A stretch of 64,000 nucleotides of DNA from Ornithobacterium rhinotracheale DSM 15997. Its GTDB lineage: Bacteria > Bacteroidota > Bacteroidia > Flavobacteriales > Weeksellaceae. A model generated the notes under the pieces. That model worked only from the letters and a program-made list of their open reading frames with translations, ran no database searches and was not told the origin of the DNA. Position numbers and translations under genes: made by a program. The stretch lies in assembly GCF_000265465.1 (NCBI RefSeq), contig NC_018016.1:873501-937500 (forward strand), given 5' to 3'. Below, piece by piece: positions 17,583 through 26,434 of this stretch (position 1 is its first letter; every line of letters starts with the position of its first letter).

Positions 17583-18572
17583 ACCCCTTGTGCATTTAGG
17601 AAAAAAATAAAAAAAGATTGTTCATTCGACTAAAAAGTCGTATATTTAATTAGTTATCAATTGATTAAATACATGAACAATCTTATACAAAACTACAAAA
17701 CTACAAAATTATTTTGAAAGAACTGAAAGAAACTTGCAAAAATATTCCTACTAAAAAGAAAATCCGAAAACCGAAATTGTCTGATATGGAATTAGTGGCA
17801 CTGAATATTACCGCGGAATATATGTCTATAAACTCTGAACTTCAGCTATTTAGACGCATCGCTGGAACGGAATTAGACAGCAAAATAGAAAGAAGCGTTT
17901 ACAACAAAAGAAAACGAAAACTTTTTTCATACATCGAAAAAATAAGGAAGACCCTAAGTGAAAAATTCTCAGATTTTACCGATGTTTTTATCGTAGATTC
18001 AACCCCTATTGAAATTTGTAAAGTGAGTAGAGCCCATCGTTCCGCCATCTGTTCCACTGATGAAATACACCCCTCATTTGGGTATTGTGCTGCCAAAAAA
18101 TCAAAGTATTTTGGGTACAAACTTCATGCGGTTTGCGACAAAAATGGCATCTTTCATTCCTTTGATTTTACACCTGCTAATGTCCATGATGTCAACTACC
18201 TGAAAGACATCAAAGAAGACTTTAAAAACTGTGAGTTAATCGGGGATAGAGGCTATATCAGCAAGGAAATTCAACTGGATTTATTTAACTGTTCTAACAT
18301 CAATTTATCCGTTCCGATGCGGAAAAACCAGCATGATTTTGTAGCGTTTCCAAAAGTCAAATCAAGAATTAGAAAACGTATTGAGACGAATTTTTCCCAG
18401 CTGTGCGGACAGTTTTTAATGGGCATCAACTTAGCCAAAACTTTTCAGGGATTCATTACAAGAATACTGTCAAAAATCACTTCTTTTACCATGATTCAGT
18501 ATCTCAATTTTTTCGTATTCAAGAGAGATTTGAACAAAATTAAAGTGAATTTGTGCTAAATGCACAACGGGT
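17583..18572 (+). mobile_element. IS982-family insertion sequence, intact ends
   Basis: A 990-bp element with terminal inverted repeats ACCCCTTGTGCATTTAG (17583-17599) and its near-perfect complement at 18556-18572 (16 of 17 positions). It is flanked by a 7-bp target duplication ACTTTTT at 17576-17582 and 18573-18579. The transposase stop codon lies inside the right repeat. Removing the element and one duplication restores a sequence that aligns with the leader of the second HU module (58358-58420), which confirms the insertion site. Confidence 0.93.
17714..18559 (+). CDS. IS982-family transposase, probably frameshifted near the N-terminus
   Basis: DDE transposase. KPKLSDMELVALNI near the start, first Asp in FIVDSTPIEICK, second Asp in LIGDRGYIS and Glu in RKRIETNFSQLCGQF give the full catalytic triad. 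The frame as it stands begins at a TTG (17714). An ATG at 17673 opens MNNLIQNYKTTK, the usual IS982 start, but that frame stops at 17715-17717; adding one A to the AAAA run at 17705-17708 would join the two. So a 1-base deletion probably disabled the normal start, unless the TTG is used. It resembles the decayed copy at 26514-27398 throughout but is clearly a different subgroup member. Confidence 0.85.
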   Translation: MKELKETCKNIPTKKKIRKPKLSDMELVALNITAEYMSINSELQLFRRIAGTELDSKIERSVYNKRKRKLFSYIEKIRKTLSEKFSDFTDVFIVDSTPIEICKVSRAHRSAICSTDEIHPSFGYCAAKKSKYFGYKLHAVCDKNGIFHSFDFTPANVHDVNYLKDIKEDFKNCELIGDRGYISKEIQLDLFNCSNINLSVPMRKNQHDFVAFPKVKSRIRKRIETNFSQLCGQFLMGINLAKTFQGFITRILSKITSFTMIQYLNFFVFKRDLNKIKVNLC

Positions 18573-18598
18573 ACTTTTTATTTTTCTTTATATTACAC

Positions 18599-19094
18599 GG
18601 GATTTTGTATAGTGTTTCCTTTTGCAGGGCTAATTCACCTCTCTCTTTACGATTACTCCATATACTCCGCTTTTGCAAACTTCTTCTTTCAACCAACTTT
18701 TTTCCTTGATGAAAAAAGTTGAAAAGTCTGCGAGAGCAGAGTATGTGAATCAAGAGCAAGTGAAATGGGCTACTGCGTACCGTAGGACTACGCGGGCTTG
18801 CCTCCCTTTCTCCCTAGGCTCATCCCTCGGACGCGCTCCGCTCCGCCTACTGCCCATGCACTTGCTCATTAAGGCTTCGCTTTATTTGAGTGGGAATGTT
18901 GAAGCTTACGCGTGGTGGTGAGTGAAGGCAGGTTTAGGGAGAGCCTCCATAGCGAACTTGAAAGCCAAAGCTTTCAAATAGCGGAGGCGAACCCCGTGCC
19001 GCAGGCAAACCGCTGCCTTCGCTCTTGACTTTTTCGTTCTTTTGGGTCAAGCCAAAAGAACAAGAAAGAAGACACTAGCACTATACAAAATCCC
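18599..19094. repeat. 464-bp GC-richer insert framed by a perfect 16-bp inverted repeat
   Basis: GGGATTTTGTATAGTG at 18599-18614 and its exact complement at 19079-19094 enclose 464 bases. In the paralogous region the equivalent 12-bp inverted repeat (58409-58420 and 58436-58447) encloses only 15 bases, so this copy has gained the insert inside the loop. The insert is visibly GC-richer than its surroundings and strongly folded: a long hairpin around 18650-18752 includes ACTTTTTTC paired with GAAAAAAGT, and another near 18946-18990 pairs CCTCC…TTGAAAGC with GCTTTCAA…GGAGG. No credible gene is present. It may be a MITE or a palindromic repeat element. Confidence 0.6.
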
Positions 19095-19149
19095 AAAGAA
19101 CTTCTCATTTATATCGATTACAGCTGTAAAGCTGTATTTTCTTTTAATC

Positions 19150-19192
19150 AAAAAAGCCTTACTGCAGTATTAGGGAATACTACAGCAAGGCT
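19150..19192 (-). terminator. Intrinsic terminator in the conserved non-coding region, copy 1
   Basis: On the minus strand AGCCTTGCTGTAGTATT pairs across CCCT with AATACTGCAGTAAGGCT and is followed by TTTTTTG. The stem is about 17 bp with one G-U/mismatch position. An equivalent hairpin with several changed bases on both arms is present in the second copy at 58504-58546. Confidence 0.75.
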
Positions 19193-19631
19193 AAAACTTA
19201 AAAACAATGTCGGCTATTCTCATAGCGAACATTTCTCCATAACTCTTTTAGTCTCTCGACCAAAAAAATTAAGTATGAAAAAAAACATTCTACTAGGAAG
19301 CGCGTTCCACGAGAGTATATGAAAAAAAGTATTTTACAGTGTGGGGCACTGCAAAAACATTTCTTTGTAAAAAAACATAAAGCCAAAGCTCCTAAACGGA
19401 ACTTTGGCTTTAGTCTCTTTATACAATATAGTATAGCTAGCAACAAGCTAGCAACAATATTTTTGGTTTTTAAATAAAGGAAAGAAGCATTTGCACAAGC
19501 AAATAGACAAACTATATTATAAGGTATATAATTGTGTGTGCGTGTGTGTTTGCACTTTTTCTCGAACTAAGCAAGAAAAAGTTGTTAAATTTATCATAAT
19601 TCATTATATGTGGCACACGCTGTTTCATAGA
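19150..19631 (-). ncRNA. Candidate structured RNA or attenuated leader, copy 1
   Basis: Inferred transcript from the promoter-like site at 19638-19666 to the terminator at 19150-19192, about 480 bases. It aligns over its whole length with 58504-58982. Hairpins shared by both copies are CTTTTTCTCG/CAAGAAAAAG (19555-19581), AAAGCCAAAG-type (19379-19411), the outer CTCTCG/CGAGAG pair with an inner GGAA/TTCC stem (about 19254-19315), and GCTAT-GAGA-ATAGC with a GNRA loop (19213-19226). A TG tract lies at 19533-19548. Both copies stand upstream of an HU/surface-protein module on the same strand. No known RNA family was recognised. Confidence 0.45.
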
Positions 19632-19637
19632 CAGGGG

Positions 19638-19666
19638 CAAAGCTATAAAAAGTTTTAGGAACTACA
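19638..19666 (-). promoter_or_regulatory. Promoter-like site of the conserved non-coding region, copy 1
   Basis: On the minus strand CTTG (TTG at 19666-19664), an 18-base spacer and TAGCTTTG (19645-19638) fit the Bacteroidota consensus. The same two boxes are kept in the second copy at 58989-59018 although the bases around them differ. Confidence 0.5.
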
Positions 19667-19694
19667 AGCTCTTAGGGTGTTAAAGTTTTTTGAT

Positions 19695-20258
19695 CTAATA
19701 TTTTAAGTATAAGCCTATGATAATCCCCACCAAGCTACCTCCTATGTGGGCAGCATGCCCGAGATTGCCTAAATTTCTTTTCATTCCAAAGGCGGAATAG
19801 GCTAAATAAACCACACCAAATAGCCACGCAGGAAAACTAAAAAATGGCATAAACACAATTTGCAAAGGCATCTGAGGAAACAATATGATACCCGCAAACA
19901 CAATCCCCGAAACACCGCCCGAAGCTCCTACTGCGTTGTGCCAGCGATCTTTATGATGCACCAAAATCGTGAGTAAATTCCCACTCAGTATGGCTAAAAT
20001 ATAAATCAACAGTGTTGCCTGAATCGAAAATACATATAACACCACAGGCATAAACACATACAGAGCAAACATATTGAAAAACAAATGCATACCATCTGCA
20101 TGAATAAAGCCTGATGTAAAAATACGATCGTACTGCTTTTGGTCTAAAATCGCAGACATTTGAAATTTAAACCGATCGAACAATTCTGGTCGTTCCCATG
20201 CTTGCCAACTGGTAAAAACCGTGAGCCCTATGATAAAATAAGTTATATATTCTCCCAT
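19695..20258 (-). CDS. Rhomboid-family intramembrane serine protease
   Basis: Six-span membrane protease that cleaves membrane-anchored proteins. The catalytic Ser lies in GASGGVSGI (about residue 113) and the catalytic His in HAAHIGG (about residue 168). The L1-region block TSGFIHADGMHLFFNMFALY matches the rhomboid consensus (HxxxxHLxxNM). At 187 aa it is a compact six-segment core without extra domains. It starts 6 bases after the topoisomerase IV gene on the same strand and is probably co-transcribed with it. Substrates unknown. Confidence 0.9.
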   Translation of the reverse strand: MGEYITYFIIGLTVFTSWQAWERPELFDRFKFQMSAILDQKQYDRIFTSGFIHADGMHLFFNMFALYVFMPVVLYVFSIQATLLIYILAILSGNLLTILVHHKDRWHNAVGASGGVSGIVFAGIILFPQMPLQIVFMPFFSFPAWLFGVVYLAYSAFGMKRNLGNLGHAAHIGGSLVGIIIGLYLKY

Positions 20259-20264
20259 GAAATG

Positions 20265-22853
20265 TTATTCTTCGTCGTCAAAAAGCGATGCTTGTTTTGG
20301 CTCTAAATCATAAGAATCCTCATCTTCTTCCTCTTTGTTTTCCTCTTCTGGTTCAGGTTCCTCGTATGGAATTGGCTCAAGCGGCACAATTTTCTTAACA
20401 TCATAGGTTGTGAGCTGGTTGCCCATCGCAGTAATTCCTTTTACGGCGATAAATTCCTCCAAATTCACAATTTCTGGCTCGCGCTCGTTGCCGTTTACTT
20501 TTTTGAAAACAATCTCAATCTGCGGGATTCTATCCACAGAAATAAATTCTATGAAAGATTTATTGTCTTCTAAGAAATAGAATGGTTGCTCTTTTAAGCT
20601 ATCTTCTAGCACAAAGCGTTTCACATAATAACGCTCGCGCTCGCTGTCGTAATAAACGCAAGAGATTGGCTTTTCTGGAATCCATTTTTCGATAAATAGG
20701 AGATTATCATCATAGTGATTAGTCAAATCAAAATTGGTAAGCTGTGCTACCCCCTCACTATTGATTGTTAATATCTTATCCTCTCCACGGAATGCTCCAA
20801 GGTATTTTCCTCTTCCTTCTACATTTAGCCTTTTCACTGCCTCATCAAACCAAATTTTTCTTGGTGCCAATGTAGACACGCCATGCTCCTTGAGTTCGAT
20901 TTTTTTGATCGGGTGCTTAGACACCAAATTCCCTTTTGTAAGCTTTCCTCTTACGGCTAAATCTGCGAAATCTAATTCAAATTTAAGTTTTTTAAGCCTT
21001 GCTCTTTGGTTCAATAAAACTTGTACCACTTCTGCCTCCCCGTTTGGATTTGCTGAAAAATACAGAATTTGCGAACCATCGATATCGCTGGCAATAGGGT
21101 ATTCCTTGTCTCGGATAATACTGGTTACCGAAAATCTTTTCTGGTAATAAGGTCCTGTTTTCCCCATGCGGTAAACGACATTGTAAATCGTGCGTTTGTC
21201 CTTTTTCTTCCACACTGCACAGTGGATTATGTCTTTGCCTATAAATGTTTTATCATCTACTTTGGTAACCATCATGCTACCATTTCGGCGGAATGTGATG
21301 ATATCATCAATATCTGAGCATTCAAACAAAAATTCATCTTTGCGCATTGCACTTCCTGTCCCGATAAAACCTTCGGCAAAGTTGCCATATAAGCGGACAT
21401 TGGCAGCGGCTACTTTGGTTGCGTCGATGTCCTCAAATGGGCGAATTTCGGTGAGGCGTTGCTTGTCTTTTCCATATTTTTCTTTAAGTCGCTTAAAGTA
21501 ATCTATGGCATACTCGATTAAGTTATCTAAATTATTTTTAACCGCAGCAATTTGCTCTTCCAAAGACTCGATATATTGTTGTGCTTTGTCTAAATCAAAT
21601 TTAGAAATACGCTTAATTCTGATTTCGGTGAGTTTTACAATATCTTCCTCGGTTACAGGACGGCGCAAGTGTGAAATATGCGGTTTCAAGCCCTCATCTA
21701 TGGCTCGGATCACTCCTTCCCAAGTTTCTTCTTGCTCAATGTCGTGATAAATTCTGTTTTCGATAAAGATTCTTTCAAGCGATGAAAAATGCCATTTATA
21801 CTCCAATTCTTCAAGCTCTATTTCTAACTCTCTCTTGAGTAGCTCTACCGTATTTTGGGTATTAAGTTTTAATATTTGCGAAACCGATAAAAATTCTGGT
21901 CTTTTATCTACAATCACGCAGGCATTGGGCGAAAGAGAAACCTCACAGCTTGTAAAAGCATACAAGGCATCAATCATTTTGTCTGGCGAAACATTATTGC
22001 TCAGATGCACCAGAATTTCGACTTTCTCGGCAGTATTATCCTCTACTTTACGAATTTTGATTTTTCCCTTTTCATTGGCACTCAAAATACTTGCAATTAC
22101 CGAAGATGTTGTTTGCCCATACGGAATATCTGAAATCTTGAGTGTAGATTTATCTTCTTGCGTAATTTTAGCTCGGATTCTAACGCGTCCGCCACGCTCA
22201 CCGTCGTTGTAGTCCGAAACATCGATCATACCCCCTGTTTGGAAATCAGGATACAATTCAAACTTCTTTCCTCTTAAATGCTTAATAGAAGCATCTATCA
22301 ACTCGTTGAAGTTATGCGGCAAAATCTGCGTAGAAAGCCCCACCGCAATCCCCTCCACACCTTGTGCTAAAAGCAAAGGGAATTTAATCGGTAAATTTAT
22401 AGGTTCTTTATTTCTTCCATCGTAAGAATTTTGCCACTCGGTAGTCTTGGGATTAAAGACCACTTCCAGCGCAAACTTGGTTAAACGCGCCTCAATATAA
22501 CGAGACGCCGCCGCTACATCTCCCGTGAAGATGTTTCCCCAGTTTCCCTGCTTATCGATGAGTAAATTCTTTTGCCCTATTTGCACCAAGGCTCCACCAA
22601 TGGAGGAATCCCCGTGCGGGTGATATTTCATGGTGTTCCCCACGATGTTTGCCACCTTGTTGTAGCGCCCGTCCTCCATCTCTCGCATAGAGTGTAGAAT
22701 ACGACGCTGCACGGGCTTAAGCCCATCGTAAATAGAAGGAATTGCACGCGATAAAATCACATAAGAAGAATAGTCCAAAAACCATTCTTTGTACATTTCC
22801 GCTATCTTCTTGGTAGACTCTCCAGTTTTATTTTCGGGGGTTGAATCCATCAT
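20265..22853 (-). CDS. parC: DNA topoisomerase IV subunit A
   Basis: Type IIA topoisomerase subunit that breaks and rejoins DNA to unlink daughter chromosomes. The N-terminal winged-helix/tower part contains SRAIPSIYDGLKPVQRRILH and the active Tyr in AAASRYIEARLTKFA (about residue 119). The C-terminal pinwheel lacks a clear GyrA box, favouring ParC over GyrA. It ends in a very acidic tail (EEPEPEEENKEEEDEDS). At 862 aa the length is normal for Bacteroidota. The ParE subunit is not in the window. The downstream rhomboid gene is 6 bases away. Confidence 0.88.
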   Translation of the reverse strand: MMDSTPENKTGESTKKIAEMYKEWFLDYSSYVILSRAIPSIYDGLKPVQRRILHSMREMEDGRYNKVANIVGNTMKYHPHGDSSIGGALVQIGQKNLLIDKQGNWGNIFTGDVAAASRYIEARLTKFALEVVFNPKTTEWQNSYDGRNKEPINLPIKFPLLLAQGVEGIAVGLSTQILPHNFNELIDASIKHLRGKKFELYPDFQTGGMIDVSDYNDGERGGRVRIRAKITQEDKSTLKISDIPYGQTTSSVIASILSANEKGKIKIRKVEDNTAEKVEILVHLSNNVSPDKMIDALYAFTSCEVSLSPNACVIVDKRPEFLSVSQILKLNTQNTVELLKRELEIELEELEYKWHFSSLERIFIENRIYHDIEQEETWEGVIRAIDEGLKPHISHLRRPVTEEDIVKLTEIRIKRISKFDLDKAQQYIESLEEQIAAVKNNLDNLIEYAIDYFKRLKEKYGKDKQRLTEIRPFEDIDATKVAAANVRLYGNFAEGFIGTGSAMRKDEFLFECSDIDDIITFRRNGSMMVTKVDDKTFIGKDIIHCAVWKKKDKRTIYNVVYRMGKTGPYYQKRFSVTSIIRDKEYPIASDIDGSQILYFSANPNGEAEVVQVLLNQRARLKKLKFELDFADLAVRGKLTKGNLVSKHPIKKIELKEHGVSTLAPRKIWFDEAVKRLNVEGRGKYLGAFRGEDKILTINSEGVAQLTNFDLTNHYDDNLLFIEKWIPEKPISCVYYDSERERYYVKRFVLEDSLKEQPFYFLEDNKSFIEFISVDRIPQIEIVFKKVNGNEREPEIVNLEEFIAVKGITAMGNQLTTYDVKKIVPLEPIPYEEPEPEEENKEEEDEDSYDLEPKQASLFDDEE

Positions 22854-22887
22854 GTATATTTAGAATTAGGCTAAAAATTTAAAAGCA

Positions 22888-22895
22888 CAAATATA
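22888..22895 (-). promoter_or_regulatory. Possible -7 element of the parC promoter
   Basis: TATATTTG on the minus strand, matching TAnnTTTG, about 35 bases before the parC start. No TTG at the expected distance upstream, so weak. Confidence 0.35.
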
Positions 22896-22946
22896 CAGAT
22901 TTTTATTAAGTTTTTTAGGCTAAAGCTTGAAAGCTTTGGTCAAAAA

Positions 22947-24692
22947 TTAGTCTTGCATTTGTGTTTGTTGCGTGTACATTTCGCTATAAATTCCGCCTAA
23001 ATCCATTAAATCTTGGTGCGTTCCGCGCTCAATGATTTCGCCACAATCCAAAACGATGATTTGGTGTGCATGCTTAGCCGAAGAAACTCGGTGCGTGATG
23101 ATTATAGTCGTCTTCCCTTCCGACTCTTGCTTAATATTGTTTAAAATTGTGGTTTCTGTTTCGGTATCCACGGCAGAAAGGCTGTCATCAAAAATTAGAA
23201 TTTTAGGCTTTTTTATCAAAGCACGCGCAATGGAAAGACGCTGCTTTTGTCCGCCCGAAAGCGTAACTCCACGCTCTCCTACAACTGTATCATATCCTTC
23301 TCTAAAGCACTCTATATTCTCATGCAAATCAGCCTTTTCTGCATATTCTCTCGCTAGCTCTAGCGTATCCTCATCTGCTCCAAAATTCAAATTTTCTCGC
23401 AAACTTGTAGAAAACAAAAAAGCCTCTTGTGGCACCACCCCGATTTGATCCCTTAGCGCAAACAAATCATAAGATTTTAAATCCTGGTCGTCAACCTTCA
23501 CCACCCCATTTGTTGGGTCATATAAGCGCGAAATCAATTCAGCAATAGTAGTTTTCCCAGATCCTGTTTTGCCTAAAATAGCAAGCGTTTCGCCCGCAGG
23601 AACCTCAAAAGTAACATTTTTCAATGCCTGAATCCCTGTATTATCGTAGACGAAATCTACATTTTCAAAATTAATTTTACCTTGAATTTTAGATTTAATC
23701 GTCCCCGTATTTTGCACCGATGGCTCTGTATTTAAAAACTCATTGATACGCTTCATAGAGCTAGAGGCTCTCTGCACCACCATAGACACCCAACCTAGCG
23801 ATGTAAATGGCCATATAAGCATATTTAAATACATAAAGAATTGTGCAAGTGTACCAATTTCTTGAATTTGACCATTGATGTAGCGCATTCCCCCTACATA
23901 CAAAATCACGATTTGACTCACGCCAATGATTACTACAACCAAAGGAGTGAAAAACGCATCAATATTAGCGAGCTCTATGGCTTTGTGCTTGTATTTTTTT
24001 ACATTTTTGGCATAATTAGCTTTAACACTTTTTTCTTTACTAAAGGACTTTATTACACGAATGCCCGAAAACATGTCTTGCACAAAGGCCGACAAATTGG
24101 ATTGCTCGGCTTGTAGTTCTCGGCTTTTTCGATTGATTTTACTACTTAAAAAATACACCAAAACCGACAAAAACGGTAAAGGCAACAAAGTGAAAAGCGT
24201 CATTGTTTTATCAATCGAAAGCATCTCAATGACCAAAATCACCGACATTGCCAATAAGTTGATAGGATACATGATACCAGGCCCTAAATACATACGGACA
24301 TAGCTCACATCTTCGCTAATGCGATTCATCAAATCTCCAATTCGATTGTTTTTATAAAAAGCTGTGTCTAGCTCTTGATAATGCTCATAAATAACATTTT
24401 TCAAATCATATTCCATATGGCGAGACGCCACAATGATGGTTTGACGCATCAAAAATTGGAGAAACACCGCAACCAAAGGCAATAAGATAATCAACGCACC
24501 ATAGTACCACAATTGGCTGATCTGCTCCGTCTCACCACTACTCAATGAAGCTTTGATAAAGTTTACCGCCTTTCCTACATATCTAATCTTATATACCATA
24601 AAAAAGTTTAGCCCTATAATGAACAGTGTTCCAAGGAATAAACGACCACGGTATTTATATAAATATTTATTTAGACTTAAAAGCTCTTTCAT
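22947..24692 (-). CDS. MsbA-like ABC exporter (permease fused to ATPase)
   Basis: Half-transporter with six membrane segments in about residues 15-310 and a C-terminal ATPase. Walker A GKTGSGKTT (about 374), Q-loop IGVVPQEAFLFS, signature LSGGQKQRLS (about 479), Walker B KILIFDDSLSAVD and switch ITHRVSSA are all present. Walker B carries DD rather than the usual DE, so the catalytic carboxylate at that position is Asp; this occurs in heterodimeric exporters with one degenerate site, though no partner is adjacent. The gene stands alone, with parC 93 bases downstream. Substrate (lipid, drug or peptide) unknown. Confidence 0.88.
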   Translation of the reverse strand: MKELLSLNKYLYKYRGRLFLGTLFIIGLNFFMVYKIRYVGKAVNFIKASLSSGETEQISQLWYYGALIILLPLVAVFLQFLMRQTIIVASRHMEYDLKNVIYEHYQELDTAFYKNNRIGDLMNRISEDVSYVRMYLGPGIMYPINLLAMSVILVIEMLSIDKTMTLFTLLPLPFLSVLVYFLSSKINRKSRELQAEQSNLSAFVQDMFSGIRVIKSFSKEKSVKANYAKNVKKYKHKAIELANIDAFFTPLVVVIIGVSQIVILYVGGMRYINGQIQEIGTLAQFFMYLNMLIWPFTSLGWVSMVVQRASSSMKRINEFLNTEPSVQNTGTIKSKIQGKINFENVDFVYDNTGIQALKNVTFEVPAGETLAILGKTGSGKTTIAELISRLYDPTNGVVKVDDQDLKSYDLFALRDQIGVVPQEAFLFSTSLRENLNFGADEDTLELAREYAEKADLHENIECFREGYDTVVGERGVTLSGGQKQRLSIARALIKKPKILIFDDSLSAVDTETETTILNNIKQESEGKTTIIITHRVSSAKHAHQIIVLDCGEIIERGTHQDLMDLGGIYSEMYTQQTQMQD

Positions 24693-24796
24693 ACAAGGAT
24701 CAATTCAAAACTTCATTTGCGGGGCAAAATTAATTAAAATAAAACTCTTACGATAAGGTTTTAGCTTTTAATTTCAAAATGCAAAAATTTCAAAAT

Positions 24797-24829
24797 AAAA
24801 AAAGACCGCCCAAAGGCAGTCTTTTTTCT
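24797..24829 (-). terminator. Intrinsic terminator after the OmpA gene
   Basis: GACCGCC (24804-24810) pairs with GGCAGTC (24815-24821) allowing one G-T pair, with runs of A on one side and T on the other, so it can stop transcription in both directions. It lies just past the OmpA stop. Confidence 0.75.
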
Positions 24830-24851
24830 ATTTAAGTTATTGTATCAACAA

Positions 24852-26342
24852 TTATTGTTTTACGAAAACTACACGTCTGTTAGCATGGTTCATCCATTCT
24901 GGACATTTAGACGCTGGATTACACTGAGGGAATCTCAAATCATCTTTACCCATAGCGATAACATTCAATTGCTCTGCAGGAACACCATGTTTCTGAACTA
25001 AGTAATCTTTAACAGCTTGCGCTCTTCTTCTAGACAATCCTAAATTGTAAGCTTGAGAAGCTCTTGCGTCTGTATGACTTACTACGTTGTAAACATCATC
25101 TTTGAAATACTTCAAGTATTCAGCAGCTTTATCCAACAATGGGTAGTAAGATGGAGAAATCACATCTGAATTTAAAGAAAACTCTAAGTTTGCAATTGCT
25201 AAATTTATTGCTGCTTCAGCATCCTGCTTCAATGGACATCCGTCATTGTCTGCCGGACCAGGTAATGTAACACACTTGTCATACAAGTCAATCACACCAT
25301 CTAAATCAGTATCCAATGCACGACCTGCACCATCTACTCTAGCACCAAGTGGAGTATTCAACTCACGATCCCAATCATCACAAACACCATCATCATCTTT
25401 ATCTCCTTGCGCACAAACTACTAACATAGCTTGCAATTCCTCTGGAGAAGGACCAGGATAGATGTCTGCTAACGGATCTGCCCACGCTAAGTGTTCATGA
25501 TGCTTTCCTAATTTGAACAAAGCACCCACACTGAATGTAAACAATCCATCATCTTTACCTTCTTCAATGTTAGCAATTGGAGCAATTGGCGTTCCGTCTT
25601 GGAAATTCCCAACATCATATTGAGTTCCTCCTGTAGACCCATCAAACTCCTCATCACCAGTAAAGTAATACATAGCCTTAGCTTCGATATCAAGTCTTTG
25701 ATTAACTTTATATCTTAAACCACCACCACCATTAAAGAATACAGATCCAAAACCTTTACCTTCCATTGTTTGGATATCTTTCCCCCCATTTTTATTGATG
25801 TATGCATCATATTGTAGTGTACCAAATCCCCCATACCCATGTAAAGCCCATGCATAACGAGATTTATTATCAACTCTTCTAAACAAATTGCTTAAATTAA
25901 CATCACCTTGCAACGACCACATCCAATAATCAGTGTGTCCTTTGTATTCATTGCCTCCTTGATAAGCTTGCTGTTTAGTTTTACCATAATTAAACTGCAA
26001 TCCTAAACCAAATGCGTGAGTGATTTGTTTTGTCAAAACAGCTTGCAAATCATACCCTCCCCACTCTGATCCATGACCAGAAACAGAGGTATTCAAATCT
26101 GCACCTTGAATCAAAGGGATACCTGCATAAACCGCGAGACTCCAGTCGTTGAATTTCTTTTGATCAGAGGTAAACTTTACATAGTTTTGATTCTGACCAT
26201 AATACTTATTCTGAAAATACTCTTGCTGAGGAGTCTGAGTTGTAGCGTCTTCTACTACAACTACCTCTGTCTCTTGTTGAGCCATCAAAGGAAGAGAACT
26301 AAGAGCCAATGAAGAGATTGTAAATAGTTTTAAATACTTCAT
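24852..26342 (-). CDS. OmpA/OprF-like outer-membrane protein with type-3 thrombospondin repeats
   Basis: Major-porin-type protein tying the outer membrane to peptidoglycan. After a signal peptide (ends near LMAQQ) comes an N-terminal beta-barrel (about residues 60-280), calcium-binding type-3 repeats (about 305-370: DKDDDGVCDDWD, DTDLDGVIDLYDKC, DNDGCP) and a C-terminal OmpA peptidoglycan-binding domain with VSHTDARASQAYNLGLSRRR and NRRVVFV. Length 496 aa. It has its own well-formed promoter, and the decayed IS982 copy is inserted only 29 bases above the -33 box. Likely strongly expressed. Confidence 0.93.
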   Translation of the reverse strand: MKYLKLFTISSLALSSLPLMAQQETEVVVVEDATTQTPQQEYFQNKYYGQNQNYVKFTSDQKKFNDWSLAVYAGIPLIQGADLNTSVSGHGSEWGGYDLQAVLTKQITHAFGLGLQFNYGKTKQQAYQGGNEYKGHTDYWMWSLQGDVNLSNLFRRVDNKSRYAWALHGYGGFGTLQYDAYINKNGGKDIQTMEGKGFGSVFFNGGGGLRYKVNQRLDIEAKAMYYFTGDEEFDGSTGGTQYDVGNFQDGTPIAPIANIEEGKDDGLFTFSVGALFKLGKHHEHLAWADPLADIYPGPSPEELQAMLVVCAQGDKDDDGVCDDWDRELNTPLGARVDGAGRALDTDLDGVIDLYDKCVTLPGPADNDGCPLKQDAEAAINLAIANLEFSLNSDVISPSYYPLLDKAAEYLKYFKDDVYNVVSHTDARASQAYNLGLSRRRAQAVKDYLVQKHGVPAEQLNVIAMGKDDLRFPQCNPASKCPEWMNHANRRVVFVKQ

Positions 26343-26375
26343 AAGTTTATATTTATTTCATTAGTTTAATTGCGA

Positions 26376-26406
26376 CAAAGTTAAAACTTATAAACTCTTA
26401 AACAAA
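26376..26406 (-). promoter_or_regulatory. Bacteroidota-type promoter of the OmpA gene
   Basis: Read on the minus strand: TTTG (26406-26403), a 19-base spacer, TAACTTTG (26383-26376). This is a textbook fit to the Bacteroidota consensus. The predicted leader is about 27 bases and has no Shine-Dalgarno sequence. Confidence 0.7.
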
Positions 26407-26434
26407 TATTTTTTGTGTTAAAATGCTTTTTTTA

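Noticed and set aside
18673-18921. Plus-strand 82-codon frame in the 464-bp insert
   Set aside because: It runs through two strong palindromes, has low-complexity Leu/Arg/Ala content and no recognisable domain.
19198-19446. Minus-strand frame of 82 codons alignable with one of 75 codons at 58552-58779, possible small Cys-rich protein pair
   Set aside because: The two frames differ mostly by replacement changes, have odd Cys-rich composition, lack a normal start in copy 1, and overlap the conserved hairpins, which explain the similarity better.
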